Part shown: positions 44,418-53,273 of the stretch, one piece after another | Layout of the letters: every line of letters starts with the position of its first letter | Position numbering within the stretch: the stretch's first letter is position 1 | NCBI RefSeq assembly: GCF_003399445.1 | Contig: NZ_QUQO01000001.1 | Span: 2,353,001 to 2,417,000 of the forward strand | Length of the DNA: 64,000 bases | Reading direction: 5' to 3' | Origin: Parvularcula marina | Lineage (GTDB): Bacteria; Pseudomonadota; Alphaproteobacteria; Caulobacterales; Parvularculaceae | Program-made: the position numbers and the translations under genes | Notes under the pieces: model-generated | Seen by the model: only the letters and a program-made list of their open reading frames with translations | What the model was told of the DNA's origin: nothing | Databases searched by the model: none

Positions 44418-45692
44418 ATGACCTCACCTTCTCATGAAATTGCACGCGCCGTGATCATCGGGGCCGGTCCCGCTGGCCTGATGGCCGCGGAGATGCTCAC
44501 CGATCACGGCATCGCCGTCGATATTTATGACGCCATGCCGTCGCCTGCGCGCAAATTCCTGATGGCGGGCAAGTCGGGGCTGAACATCACGCATACGGAG
44601 GGGCTTGAGATGTTCCTTGCCCGGTATAGCGAGGATGAGGGCCGCTTGGCGGAGATCGTAGCTGATTTCACTCCGCATATGATCATCCGCTGGATGGAAG
44701 AGTTAGGGATTGAAGCCCAAACCGGGCCGACCGGCCGGGTCTTCCCCAGCATGATGAAGGCCTCACCGCTTTTGCGCGCCTGGTTGCGGCGCTTGGAAGA
44801 CGGCGGCGCGACACTTCATACTAGGCATCGCTGGACCGGCTGGGACGAAGACGGCGCGCTTTTGTTCGAGACGCCGGACGGGCCAAAAGCCGTGACGGCG
44901 GAGGTGGTCATCTTCGCGCTGGGGGGCGCAAGCTGGTCTCGGCTCGGCTCAGATGGGGCGTGGGCAGAGCATTTTGCGAAAGAAGATATCCCCGTCACCC
45001 CCTTCATGCCGTCCAATAGCGGCTTTCTCGTTGACTGGTCGGCGCATATGAATGAGACCTATGCCGGCGCGCCGGTCAAGAATATCCGCTTGACCGCGGG
45101 GGATGTCTCAACGCGGGCGGAATTCGTGATCACCGAACGCGGGGTCGAAAGCGGCGGTATTTACATGGTCTCCGCCCCGCTTCGAGAGGCGCTTGCGGCA
45201 GGTGAGGCTCTCCTCAATATTGATCTGTTGCCGGATGTTTCAGAAGAGGCGCTGACCGAAAGGCTGTCCCGACCGCGCGGTCGCCAGTCGATGAGCAATC
45301 ACTTGCGAAAGGCGGCGCGCCTGACCGGCGTGAAAAAGGCGCTGCTCTATGAATTCACTCCTAAAGAGGTGCTGGAAGATGCGGCCGCTCTAGCGAAGGC
45401 AATCAAATCGCTCCCTTTACGGATCACTGGAATGGTGCCGCTTGACGAGGCCATCTCGACGACGGGCGGGGTGCCTTTCGCGGCGTTGACAGAAGAATTG
45501 ATGCTGGAAGATCGGCCCGGCACATTCTGCGCAGGCGAAATGCTTGGTTGGGATGCGCCGACGGGCGGTTATCTGCTGACGGCGTGCTTCGCGACGGGCC
45601 GCCGGGCAGGTCAGGGTGCCTGCAGCTGGCTGCTCGACAGCGCTGCGCCGAACGGGCAAAACGGTGTCACAGATAAAGGGGACGCCGCATGA
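44418..45692 (+). CDS. FAD-dependent flavoprotein, HI0933/TIGR03862 type
   Basis: 424 residues. Dinucleotide-binding motif VIIGAGPAGLMAAEML (~12-27), PARKFLMAGKSGLNITHTEG (~43-62; family signature), GRVFPSMMKASPLLRAWL, LGGASWSRLGSDGAW and C-terminal TTGGVPFAAL and CAGEMLGWDAPTGGYLLTAC. This family is related to BaiN oxidoreductases; substrate unknown. Its stop overlaps the next start (ATGA), so the two are coupled. Confidence 0.9.
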   Translation: MTSPSHEIARAVIIGAGPAGLMAAEMLTDHGIAVDIYDAMPSPARKFLMAGKSGLNITHTEGLEMFLARYSEDEGRLAEIVADFTPHMIIRWMEELGIEAQTGPTGRVFPSMMKASPLLRAWLRRLEDGGATLHTRHRWTGWDEDGALLFETPDGPKAVTAEVVIFALGGASWSRLGSDGAWAEHFAKEDIPVTPFMPSNSGFLVDWSAHMNETYAGAPVKNIRLTAGDVSTRAEFVITERGVESGGIYMVSAPLREALAAGEALLNIDLLPDVSEEALTERLSRPRGRQSMSNHLRKAARLTGVKKALLYEFTPKEVLEDAAALAKAIKSLPLRITGMVPLDEAISTTGGVPFAALTEELMLEDRPGTFCAGEMLGWDAPTGGYLLTACFATGRRAGQGACSWLLDSAAPNGQNGVTDKGDAA

Positions 45693-46438
45693 CCATGAAA
45701 CCGACCCGCCGCCATCTTCTCGGCCTCTTGCCCGCCGGGTTACTGGCCGCCTGTACGACGGCCGAGCAGGAGGCAATCCTTGGCGCCGTTCTTTCCGGCA
45801 CTGGCACCACGGGCGGCACCAGCGGCGTGACCTCCGCCGAAGCGGCGCAAGGCATTCGCGCAGCGCTTGAGCAGGGCATCCTCTCCGCGATTGCGCAGGT
45901 TGGACGCAATGACGGTTATTTCCGCGATGGGCGTATCCATATTCCGCTGCCCAGCCGTCTGGCCAGCATTCAGTCCCAGCTTCGCCCGCTCGGGCTCTCC
46001 GGCCTGCTTGATGATCTTGAGCTCCAGATCAACCGCGGGGCGGAGGCGGCTGCGCCGCAGGCTAAATCGATCTTCCTCGATGCGATCCGTTCTCTGAGCA
46101 TTTCGGATGCGATCGGTATCGTCAATGGCGGGCCGACTTCGGCAACCGACTATTTCGAACGGCGCACGACGCCGGCGCTGACCTCGCTGTTCACGCCGGT
46201 CATGGAATCCGCGCTGCAGCGGGCGGGCGCGATCCAGACATTCGATAATCTTGTGGCAAGCCTGCGCAATGTGCCGCTCGCGCCGCAGCTTGGTGCCGAT
46301 GCGAAAAACGATCTTATCGAGCATGGCGTGGGCAAGGGCCTCGACGGTCTCTTCTATTATATCGGGCAGGAAGAGGCGGCGATCCGCAGCAATCCGGCCA
46401 AACGGACATCCGAGATCCTCAAGCGGGTCTTCGGCTGA
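45689..46438 (+). CDS. DUF4197 lipoprotein
   Basis: 249 residues. A twin-arginine-like and lipobox N-terminus (TRRHLLGLLPAGLLAAC) anchors it, then a Gly/Thr-rich linker and the DUF4197 domain (~60-245): ALEQGILSAIAQVGRNDGYFRD, LPSRLASIQSQLRPLGLSGL, YFERRTTPALTSLFTPVMES and GKGLDGLFYYIGQEEAAIRSNP. All of these fit DUF4197 exactly in order. Function unknown. Translationally coupled to the flavoprotein gene. Confidence 0.9.
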   Translation: MTMKPTRRHLLGLLPAGLLAACTTAEQEAILGAVLSGTGTTGGTSGVTSAEAAQGIRAALEQGILSAIAQVGRNDGYFRDGRIHIPLPSRLASIQSQLRPLGLSGLLDDLELQINRGAEAAAPQAKSIFLDAIRSLSISDAIGIVNGGPTSATDYFERRTTPALTSLFTPVMESALQRAGAIQTFDNLVASLRNVPLAPQLGADAKNDLIEHGVGKGLDGLFYYIGQEEAAIRSNPAKRTSEILKRVFG

Positions 46439-46442
46439 CGGC

Positions 46443-47462
46443 TCAGAGCGTTACGATATCCTGACGGCTGCGATCATTCAGCCAACCTTCAAAGGCAGAG
46501 CGCAGCCGGTCGGTGGTCAGCGCGGCGGTTATATCCTCCGTGCTGCGCATACCGGTGAGTGAGCGCTTGACCTCTTCATTCTCGTGCCAGATGCAAAGGC
46601 CGCGGGCCGAGATCCGGCGACCAGTCGAATTGATGGTCGTCAGCATGCCGTCGAACCAGTAAAAATCGTCATCTGACGGACGATGGCCGACAAAATAGCT
46701 CAACACCGGACGGTGCGCCGTGCGGGCAAGGCCAAAGACATGGGACTGGTCGAAAAAGGAGACGCCATTGGCCTCCCGGCTGCCCAGTGACTGGCCGTTA
46801 TGGTCGTGGCGCTCATATTTCTCGGAGAAATAGGTGTAGCCTGACCGCTCCGCATGCGGTTCGAATTTCAGGCCATGCACGACCAGCCCGTCAAAATTGC
46901 CCGTACTGCGCCGGATGAAGCTGAAATGCTTCTTTGCGGAGAAACGCGGATCGGAGGGCGTAACGTCATCGGCGCTTCGGTTGAACATCAGCGCGGCGAG
47001 CGCGAAAGTCTGGGAGATGTGCTTGGCGCTGTCGAGGACGGCAAAATCTGCCGACGGCCCGTCCAGGATCGAGGCAATGCTCTCCCCCCGGAGGTTCTTG
47101 GCGACAAGGTCAGTCTTCTCATAAGGCGCAAAGAACTTAATCAGCGTGTCGCGGCCAAGCTCGTAATTCTCGGAGATCACGGCATCGAGGATCGCGGCAT
47201 GAGAGGGCTGAACGCCATTCTCCGCCTCCTGAAAATTCTCGCGCAGCTCTTCGATCAGGGCCTGTTCGGGCACCCCGCGTAGGGGGGTGCCTGAATCAAG
47301 GAACGCCTTGATCAACTTATAAGCATTGTCGACGTCACCTGCCGGGCCCACCCGCTCGGCGGCACTCTGAGCCAGGTTCTTGATCCCGCCATAGCCGAGA
47401 TTCTGCTTCGCGTGGACGCGCGAAAGGATGTGCAGCGGTAATGTCCTGCGATCAGAAACCAT
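46443..47462 (-). CDS. Unknown protein, possible regulator
   Basis: 339 residues from ATG 47460-47462; the frame runs open to 47597 but that part is intergenic in character. The N-terminal ~140 residues are helical (LPLHILSRVHAKQNLGYGG; ILDAVISENYELGRDTLIKF) and could bind DNA or a partner. The C-terminal ~170 residues look like alternating strands rich in His/Phe/Arg (FDGLVVHGLKFEPHA, GYTYFSEKYERHDHNG, YWFDGMLTTINSTGRRISARG). No known family comes to mind. It is divergent from an SPFH-like gene 267 nt away. Confidence 0.65.
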   Translation of the reverse strand: MVSDRRTLPLHILSRVHAKQNLGYGGIKNLAQSAAERVGPAGDVDNAYKLIKAFLDSGTPLRGVPEQALIEELRENFQEAENGVQPSHAAILDAVISENYELGRDTLIKFFAPYEKTDLVAKNLRGESIASILDGPSADFAVLDSAKHISQTFALAALMFNRSADDVTPSDPRFSAKKHFSFIRRSTGNFDGLVVHGLKFEPHAERSGYTYFSEKYERHDHNGQSLGSREANGVSFFDQSHVFGLARTAHRPVLSYFVGHRPSDDDFYWFDGMLTTINSTGRRISARGLCIWHENEEVKRSLTGMRSTEDITAALTTDRLRSAFEGWLNDRSRQDIVTL

Positions 47463-47729
47463 CTCGCCAGCCTCCCGCGCCGCCCTGCCACCACAATCAG
47501 AGGGTGGCAAATGCGACAATTGCCCTGAAATTCGAGAAAACTTCTCAAATTTTGCCAAATTCTCCACTGTATAGCCGGTACCTGCCGAACCCGGCAAGTT
47601 TCCTCCTGCTCATCAATATTTGCTCTTTTTTGCGAGGATTGAGCCGGCATAAGGCGCACTCTTTACCCTTTATTTCGTCCGTACTCGCCGCGATATTCGC
47701 GTCGTCGAGACAGCTATGGGGGTGTCGAC

Positions 47730-48671
47730 GTGAAAAAAACTGAACGAGTACAAGGGGCTGCGGCTGTCGTGGATAGTCGTGACCTCATCAACCTGCCGGC
47801 CGGCACAAGGATCGAGCGCACAGAGCTCGGTGTCTATGTCGGCAAATGGCTCAGGCGCGGTTTCCTGACGAAAAGGGCCAATCATTTGGCTCCCTTATTC
47901 GCGCGGCGCGTCGATGCACGCCAGCTGGGGGCACTGGACCCCAGACCCGGTGTTCGCTTTGAGCCGCCGACCCTTGCGTCATCGCGAGGGAATCTGCGCA
48001 CGGATGAAACGCTGCTCTGTGTCGAGGAGCTTTCATTTCCGACAAAGGAAGGCGGCCGCGTCCTGGGCGATGTCAGTATCAGCTTCCGGCTGATTGACGA
48101 CTCCGTGCTTGTCGCAGGGCTCCTGAATGCGGGGATCCTGCAGCAGATCTCAATCGAGCTGCCGCGGCGGCTGCGTGAGATCCTGTCGGCTGAAGTCGGG
48201 CGCTGGGCGCAGCGGGATGTCATCGAGAACCTGCTGCCGATCCGTGACAATACGCTTGCCGCGCTGTCTCGGGAGATCGGGCCGGATGCTGCAAAGGATC
48301 ATCTCGGCCTTGGCCTGCAGTTGATCAACGTCACCGTCATCCTGAGGACGCCTGATCTTTATCGTGCCTCAGGCGCCAGGGGGCCGGACCTGATCGCGGA
48401 TCTGGCAAGGGCGCGTGAGGCGATGGGCACCATCACCTCAAAGGCGGATGAACGCGCCATCGCGCAGATGTTTGACGGGATCATCCGTCAGCATTTGCTG
48501 CGAACACTGAATGCCGGTCGGGCCAAGATCTTTGTGGTCCCGACTGAAGCCACGGGCCTTCTGGGCAATTTTCAGGATATCGAGCGTATGGCTGGAAATG
48601 ATGACGACTCAGATGGACCGCAGGGTGACGGGCCACCGCTCTTACTTCCCCCAGAGGGAGAAGCGGCCTGA
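47730..48671 (+). CDS. SPFH/band-7-like protein without membrane anchor
   Basis: 313 residues from GTG 47730. The middle reads like an SPFH domain: RTDETLLCVEELSFPTKEGG, DVSISFRLIDDSVLVAGLLN, RRLREILSAEVGRWAQRDVI and LQLINVTVIL, followed by a helical stretch (DLIADLARAREAMGTITSKA) and a disordered acidic/proline tail. Known SPFH proteins have an N-terminal membrane segment; this one has none, though a basic N-terminus may bind lipid or another protein. Probable scaffold. Divergent from the unknown gene at 46443-47462. Confidence 0.6.
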   Translation: MKKTERVQGAAAVVDSRDLINLPAGTRIERTELGVYVGKWLRRGFLTKRANHLAPLFARRVDARQLGALDPRPGVRFEPPTLASSRGNLRTDETLLCVEELSFPTKEGGRVLGDVSISFRLIDDSVLVAGLLNAGILQQISIELPRRLREILSAEVGRWAQRDVIENLLPIRDNTLAALSREIGPDAAKDHLGLGLQLINVTVILRTPDLYRASGARGPDLIADLARAREAMGTITSKADERAIAQMFDGIIRQHLLRTLNAGRAKIFVVPTEATGLLGNFQDIERMAGNDDDSDGPQGDGPPLLLPPEGEAA

Positions 48672-48979
48672 TCCTGGAACGAGACAGGGGGCAGCGGCTG
48701 GGAATCCACCGATTTCCGGCCGTTTATCTTATCCATTTAACCCTTTGAAACCATGTCAGAAAATGATGTTTTCCACTGACTGTGATGTGATAAAATCATC
48801 CAATTGCGGATAAATTTTTGGTCAGAACATGCGATGATCTCTGGACAGAATACGTCCACCGCACTTCTACTTGAGTCCCTTGCGGGGATGTTCTGCTTCA
48901 TGACTGCCATGCGAACCGGCAGTTTTGGCGGAATCCGGGAGGGATATAGGTAGCTGCCTGAGGGAGGTTAGCGACTGAT
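48672..48979. other. Intergenic stretch without recognised features
   Basis: 308 nt, AT-richer around 48740-48830. No open frame, hairpin with T-run or clear promoter. GGAGGTTAG near 48963 is the ribosome-binding region of the next gene. Confidence 0.5.
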
Positions 48980-49390
48980 ATGTTACAGCATTTGCTGAAC
49001 CTGACAGCCGGGACGATGGCTGTCGCGGGGAGCATGGCAGCGGAAGACCGCAGCTATGAACTTCTCAGTGCCACGCTGGATGGCCGTCTCCTTGTCGCCT
49101 TCGTTGATTATCAGGGTACGGCGGTCGCTGTTGATCTGACAGCGGAGCGGCCCGAGATCATTACCGGCCTTGCGGCGGGTGCCATTCTTTCCGATTTGCG
49201 AGATGCAGCTGCCGATGTGGATGAAGAGACCTATCACATCTCTTCTGGTGCCAGTCACAGCCAGATCCGGGTGGATGGCGATGTGCAAGTCGGCCGGGTC
49301 AATTCGACAGAGGTCGCAGCTGTCATCGATACGCTGCCGCAATTGCTGCCCCTCCAGCGCCAGCATCTCAAAACGAGTTTGGGCCTTTAA
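48980..49390 (+). CDS. Small protein of unknown function
   Basis: 136 residues. A mildly hydrophobic start (LLNLTAGTMAVAGSMAAE) is followed by a compact alpha/beta pattern (RSYELLSATLDGRLLVAFVDYQ; SQIRVDGDVQVGRV) with no cysteines. Not recognised. ATG 48980 has GGGAGGTTAG upstream. It precedes the methyltransferase gene by 23 nt and may be in its operon. Confidence 0.65.
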   Translation: MLQHLLNLTAGTMAVAGSMAAEDRSYELLSATLDGRLLVAFVDYQGTAVAVDLTAERPEIITGLAAGAILSDLRDAAADVDEETYHISSGASHSQIRVDGDVQVGRVNSTEVAAVIDTLPQLLPLQRQHLKTSLGL

Positions 49391-49413
49391 GCCGAAGCGC
49401 CTAAAGGCAAGCG

Positions 49414-49890
49414 ATGCCGACCGAACCCCATAATTACGCCGAACGGCCGAATACCATTCCATGGCCGCCAATTCTGCTTGGCTTTTGCCTGCTCGGGCCG
49501 CTCCTTCTTGCGAAGGTTATTCCGCTCGATACCGGCCAGCGCTTCGTTGAGCTTGGCCTCGGGATGCTGGCGGCGGCTTTTGTCATTGATGGATGGGTAT
49601 TCGAGACCTTTCGCAAATACCGGACGGAGATCATGCCGCATAAACCGGCCACCAAGCTGGTAACGGACGGACCCTTCAAATATTCCCGGAACCCCGTCTA
49701 TTTCGGCAATGTGATGATCATCATGGCAGGGGCTGCCTTCACCGGCAGTGCCTGGTTCCTGATCAGTGCGATCATCTTCGTTTTCGCCGTGACCCGGCTC
49801 GCCATTGTCCGCGAAGAGCAACACCTCGCCGCGCTTTTCGGGCAGGAATGGGAAGAGTATCGGGCAAGGGTGCGGCGCTGGTTCGGATGA
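49414..49890 (+). CDS. Isoprenylcysteine/phospholipid methyltransferase-like membrane protein
   Basis: 158 residues, four hydrophobic segments (PPILLGFCLLGPLLLAKVI, FVELGLGMLAAAFVIDGW, VMIIMAGAAFTGSAWFLI, AIIFVFAVTRLAIV). The C-terminal motif LVTDGPFKYSRNPVYFGNVM and EEQHLAALFGQEWEEYRARV are hallmarks of the ICMT/PEMT superfamily, where the RNP(V/M)Y motif binds SAM. Substrate unknown; in bacteria it is often a lipid or small thiol. Thirteen nt before mutM. Confidence 0.85.
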   Translation: MPTEPHNYAERPNTIPWPPILLGFCLLGPLLLAKVIPLDTGQRFVELGLGMLAAAFVIDGWVFETFRKYRTEIMPHKPATKLVTDGPFKYSRNPVYFGNVMIIMAGAAFTGSAWFLISAIIFVFAVTRLAIVREEQHLAALFGQEWEEYRARVRRWFG

Positions 49891-49902
49891 GGGCACTTCA
49901 CT

Positions 49903-50757
49903 ATGCCTGAATTGCCGGAGGTCGAAACCGTCCGCGCCGGGCTGGCGCCAGTGATGGAGGGGGCAAGGATCACCTCGGTCACCCTCAACCGGCCCGACCT
50001 GCGTTTCCCTTTCCCGGAGAAATTCATCTCCCGCCTCGAAGGCCAGCGGATGATCAGGCTCATGCGACGGGCCAAATATCTGGTCGGTGAGCTTGAGAGC
50101 GGTGAGCATCTCATTATGCATCTGGGAATGACGGGCCGTTTCAGCATCGAAGGGAAGGGCGCGCCGGGCAATTATCATCATGATGTCGCGGGAGATCGCC
50201 ATGTCCATGTCATCTTTGAGCTGGAAGGGCCGAAAGGCCTCGCCCGCGTGACTTATGCCGATCCCCGGCGGTTTGGGTTCATGGATCTCGTACCGGCAGG
50301 GGAGCTTGCCAGTTCTGCGCATTTCGCCCGGATGGGACCGGAGCCGCTCTCTGATGAGCTGACCGCCGACACGCTGCGGTTGCGGCTGGCAGGCAAATCA
50401 GCGCCCCTTAAAGCTGCGCTTCTCGACCAGCGGGTCGTGGCGGGGTTGGGCAATATTTATGTCTGTGAGGCCCTTTACCGGGCCGGCCTTTCTCCCCGCC
50501 GGATGGCCCGTACCGTCGGGCCTGCACGGGCGGAGAAGCTGGTCAGGGCCATCAAGGACGTGCTGCAGGAGGCGGTCGAGGCCGGCGGGTCCACTTTGCG
50601 GGATTTTGCGGCCGCAGATGGCGCGATGGGCTATTTCCAGCACCGCTTTGACGTCTATGACCGGGCAGGGGAGGCATGCCGAAAATGCGCCTCACCGATA
50701 CAACGCCTCGTCCAGTCTGGCCGCTCCACTTTCTTTTGCGGCACATGTCAGCGATAA
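49903..50757 (+). CDS. mutM: Formamidopyrimidine-DNA glycosylase
   Basis: 284 residues. Removes 8-oxoguanine and nicks the strand. Catalytic N-terminus [13 protein letters not shown] (Pro1 after Met removal, Glu2), Lys in [21 protein letters not shown] (~59), [20 protein letters not shown] (~186) and a C-terminal zinc finger ([24 protein letters not shown], four cysteines). All catalytic elements are intact. It starts the block that continues with rpsT and dnaA. Confidence 0.95.
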   Translation: MPELPEVETVRAGLAPVMEGARITSVTLNRPDLRFPFPEKFISRLEGQRMIRLMRRAKYLVGELESGEHLIMHLGMTGRFSIEGKGAPGNYHHDVAGDRHVHVIFELEGPKGLARVTYADPRRFGFMDLVPAGELASSAHFARMGPEPLSDELTADTLRLRLAGKSAPLKAALLDQRVVAGLGNIYVCEALYRAGLSPRRMARTVGPARAEKLVRAIKDVLQEAVEAGGSTLRDFAAADGAMGYFQHRFDVYDRAGEACRKCASPIQRLVQSGRSTFFCGTCQR

Positions 50758-50762
50758 ATGCG

Positions 50763-50791
50763 TTGACCCAGCTTATTCAGCGGACTATAGG
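50763..50791 (+). promoter_or_regulatory. rpsT promoter
   Basis: TTGACC (50763-50768), 17 nt, TATAGG (50786-50791), giving a ~30-nt leader. It is the best-formed promoter of the block and starts 6 nt after the mutM stop. Confidence 0.7.
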
Positions 50792-50829
50792 CGCGTCCTT
50801 GTCTCATCCGACCCGGAGAAGAATATCCC

Positions 50830-51096
50830 ATGGCGAATACGTCATCGGCCAAGAAAATGGTCCGCAAAATCGAACGCCGGACCGCCGTGAACAAATCACG
50901 CCGCAGCCGCGTGCGCACTTTCCTGCGCCGCGTTGAGGAGGCGATTGCAGCCGGCGATGCATCGGGCGCACAAACTGCGCTGCGCGACGCGACGTCTGAA
51001 CTGCAGCGGGCGGTTAGCCGCGGAATTATCCACAAGAACACAGCGTCACGTAAACTGTCCCGCCTGTCGGGCCGGGTTAAAGCTGTCGCTGCATAA
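50830..51096 (+). CDS. rpsT: 30S ribosomal protein S20
   Basis: 88 residues, basic and helical: [20 protein letters not shown], then [19 protein letters not shown] and the conserved C-terminal [20 protein letters not shown]. Full length, GGAGAAGA upstream of ATG 50830. Followed by a strong intrinsic terminator that isolates it from dnaA. Confidence 0.97.
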   Translation: MANTSSAKKMVRKIERRTAVNKSRRSRVRTFLRRVEEAIAAGDASGAQTALRDATSELQRAVSRGIIHKNTASRKLSRLSGRVKAVAA

Positions 51097-51131
51097 TCGC
51101 ATACACAATTCTGTGTGCTGAACAAAGTAAC

Positions 51132-51161
51132 AAGCCCGTCTCGTAAGAGGCGGGCTTTTTT
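51132..51161 (+). terminator. Intrinsic terminator of rpsT
   Basis: AAGCCCGTCTC-GTAA-GAGGCGGGCTT (one G-U pair) followed by TTTTTT. It lies 35 nt after the rpsT stop. Confidence 0.9.
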
Positions 51162-51402
51162 GTTGCGTAGTCGAAACTCTGCAATTAAGACCTCTACGTC
51201 CTAAGCGCAAAGAGTGCGTTCTGCTAAAATTTAAAATTCCTATGCTGCAACAGCACTTTCTGGAATTTTTTGACGGCGCTGATGTGGGTAAATATGCGGA
51301 AAAAAAATTGCATGTTCGAAGCTGGCTCCAAACCGTTGATTCGCAAAGTTCTGGCGTAAAATTTATTCACCATAATGCATGTCAAGTCACATAATCGGTG
51401 AA

Positions 51403-51431
51403 TTGAAGGCTTGTCAGACAGCCCTTAGGAT
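51403..51431 (+). promoter_or_regulatory. Candidate dnaA promoter
   Basis: TTGAAG (51403-51408), 17 nt, TAGGAT (51426-51431), which would give a leader of ~305 nt. An alternative lies near 51337 (TTGATT...TAAAAT, short 15-nt spacing) and overlaps a GANTC methylation site (GATTC, 51338-51342). Near 51364 and 51397 an ATTCACC/GGTGAAT inverted pair is present. Confidence 0.45.
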
Positions 51432-51483
51432 ATCTAGTGTTCTTGAACCGGGTGCCGATTAGGGCGGTGCCCTGACAAATTAA

Positions 51484-51566
51484 GATAGGGGCAGAAAATG
51501 CGGACGGACTCGCAAATGAGTAAGGCTGAAATTCTAGCAACCACTCATGAGGCCGCATTCCCTATC
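51484..51566 (+). ncRNA. Nested-stem structure in the dnaA leader
   Basis: Three nested perfect stems share one axis: GATAGGG (51484-51490) with CCCTATC (51560-51566); AATGCGG (51497-51503) with CCGCATT (51553-51559); ATGAGT (51516-51521) with ACTCAT (51543-51548). Twenty pairs in total without mismatch is unlikely by chance. It ends ~178 nt before the dnaA start. No T-run follows. A 5'-UTR control element or small RNA is inferred. Confidence 0.6.
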
Positions 51567-51599
51567 CTTCTTCTTGTCACGGGGCGAAGTTCTGTCCCT

Positions 51600-51622
51600 G
51601 GGGGCGCGTAGTTTAAACCCCC
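51600..51622 (+). other. G/C hairpin in the dnaA leader
   Basis: GGGGG (51600-51604) pairs with CCCCC (51618-51622) around a 13-nt loop CGCGTAGTTTAAA. It sits 121 nt before the dnaA start. Confidence 0.4.
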
Positions 51623-51743
51623 TTCTTGTCGACTGGTCCTAAATTTTACCTGCCGGCAATTTCAGTAATTCATTTTTGATCTGTGTACCCTCGAGCCCAT
51701 TCGGGGTGGGTAGGGTCTGTTGCTTCGGGGCATCTCAACCAAC

Positions 51744-53180
51744 ATGACGCAAGAAAACCAAGAAACGAAACTGGCCGCGTTCCGCGATGGCCTGAAAGAC
51801 TTCTACGGCACCGACATCTACACCAGCTATTTCGATCCTATCGATGTAGGTGAATATGACTCCCGCCGCGCAACGCTCTTTGCCAAGAACCGTCTGGCTG
51901 CTGATCGTATCTCGACGCGCTTTGCGACAGGTGTTCACGCGCTCTGGTGTGAGCATTTCGGGCCGGTAGAAACGATTGAGATCTGTGAAGGGGCAGAAGG
52001 CGTGCAAATGTCATCAGTGATCCGTGCTGAAGATGCTGCAAAACAGGCCAGTGCTGCGCTGATGGCGCGCCCGGCACGCGAAATTTCTGCTGCCCCCTTG
52101 CCTGAATCAGACGAAGAGACGACACAGCCTTCCGACAATTCTCTCAACGTACTGGTCAATGCCATGCAGACCCTCGACAATTTCTGCGTCAACGAAACAA
52201 ATCGTATGGCACGGCTCGCAACCGAGCAGGTGATCGAAGGGTCCGGCGCGCCGGTGACCTACCTCTATGGCAATAATGGCTACGGCAAATCGCACCTCCT
52301 GAATGCCGCGTGTAATGAGTATAGCCGCCGCTTCCCAGGCCGGCGCATCATGTACATCACCTATGAAAGTCTTGTGGCGGACGTATCTGACGCGGTCGTT
52401 TCGAATTCGATCAAGGATCTGCGCGCACACCTCAATGACACAGACCTTCTGGTCTTTGATGATGTCCAGCTGCTTCGTGGCCGGAAACGGACGCAAGAAG
52501 AACTCGCTTGCCTGATGGAGCGGTTCCAGCCGCTCGGTAAGCCAATCCTCGTAGCTGGCGCTCTCTCACCGGGCGAGCTTGCAGAGACTGGTATCTCACC
52601 TCGACTGACCGAACGCCTCAAGGGCGGCGCGAGCATCCGCATCGGTAAGCCGGATGCCATCCTGCGCTTGCGTATCGTCAATCGTTCAGCTGAACAGTTC
52701 ACGGCACGAACGGGTACGGAGATTCCCCAACGCCATCTCGATTATATCGCCCGGCGCTGCGATGTCTCCGTTCGCGAACTCCTCGGTATCCTGCGTTATT
52801 TCGAGATCGCAATCGTTGCGCGTGACAATGACGGCCCGATCACAGATGAGTGGGTTCGGGAAATCCTGTCCGAGAAACTGGCAAGCCAGAAAGCGCAGAC
52901 AACTCTTGAAGACGTCTTCAGCTTCACGGCCAGCACCTTCGGGGTGACCTCAGCAGATCTGCGCAGCAAGTCGCGCCGACGTGAACTGGTTCGTGCCCGG
53001 CAGGCTTTCTGTCTCTCTGCTCGTAAGCTGACGGATGAAAGCCTTAAAGCAATTGGCAGCATGATCGCTCGTGATCACACAACAGTGATGCATTCCATCG
53101 ATCAGGCGGAAATCTTCTCGACCGGCGACAAGACATTCGGGCACAAGATCAATACGATTTTCGATCATTTCGGGCTCTAA
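51744..53180 (+). CDS. dnaA: Chromosomal replication initiator DnaA
   Basis: 478 residues from ATG 51744; a TTG at 51720 is in frame but extends into the leader. Domain I (~1-85), a short linker, then AAA+ domain III with Walker A YLYGNNGYGKSHLL (~174) and Walker B DLLVFDDVQLLRG (~234). Domain IV binds DnaA boxes: KSRRRELVRARQAFCLSARKL and RDHTTVMHSIDQAE (~442). The N-terminal region is divergent but the DNA-binding signature is intact. No clear Shine-Dalgarno precedes the ATG, and the leader is long and structured, so translation may be tightly controlled. Confidence 0.95.
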   Translation: MTQENQETKLAAFRDGLKDFYGTDIYTSYFDPIDVGEYDSRRATLFAKNRLAADRISTRFATGVHALWCEHFGPVETIEICEGAEGVQMSSVIRAEDAAKQASAALMARPAREISAAPLPESDEETTQPSDNSLNVLVNAMQTLDNFCVNETNRMARLATEQVIEGSGAPVTYLYGNNGYGKSHLLNAACNEYSRRFPGRRIMYITYESLVADVSDAVVSNSIKDLRAHLNDTDLLVFDDVQLLRGRKRTQEELACLMERFQPLGKPILVAGALSPGELAETGISPRLTERLKGGASIRIGKPDAILRLRIVNRSAEQFTARTGTEIPQRHLDYIARRCDVSVRELLGILRYFEIAIVARDNDGPITDEWVREILSEKLASQKAQTTLEDVFSFTASTFGVTSADLRSKSRRRELVRARQAFCLSARKLTDESLKAIGSMIARDHTTVMHSIDQAEIFSTGDKTFGHKINTIFDHFGL

Positions 53181-53224
53181 GGCGCTTCCGCTCCCTCCCA
53201 AAGATCACACTGGCATCATGGGTC

Positions 53225-53247
53225 GGGCTGTGCTTTTATCGCAGCCC
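53225..53247 (+). other. Hairpin between dnaA and dnaN
   Basis: GGGCTG (53225-53230) and CAGCCC (53242-53247) around an AT-rich loop, 44 nt after the dnaA stop. No T-run; likely read through to dnaN. Confidence 0.4.
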
Positions 53248-53273
53248 ACCTTAGCCAGGATCAGGCGAACTAC

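Noticed and set aside
51026-51034. Exact DnaA box TTATCCACA
   Set aside because: It lies inside rpsT and encodes the conserved Ile-Ile-His motif of S20, so codon constraint explains it; no cluster of further boxes surrounds it.
51162-51483. AT-rich region upstream of dnaA as replication origin
   Set aside because: Only loose box-like words (TTATTCACC and CAATTCACC in inverted order) are seen. No cluster of exact boxes, and in Caulobacter relatives the origin is near hemE, which is not in the window.
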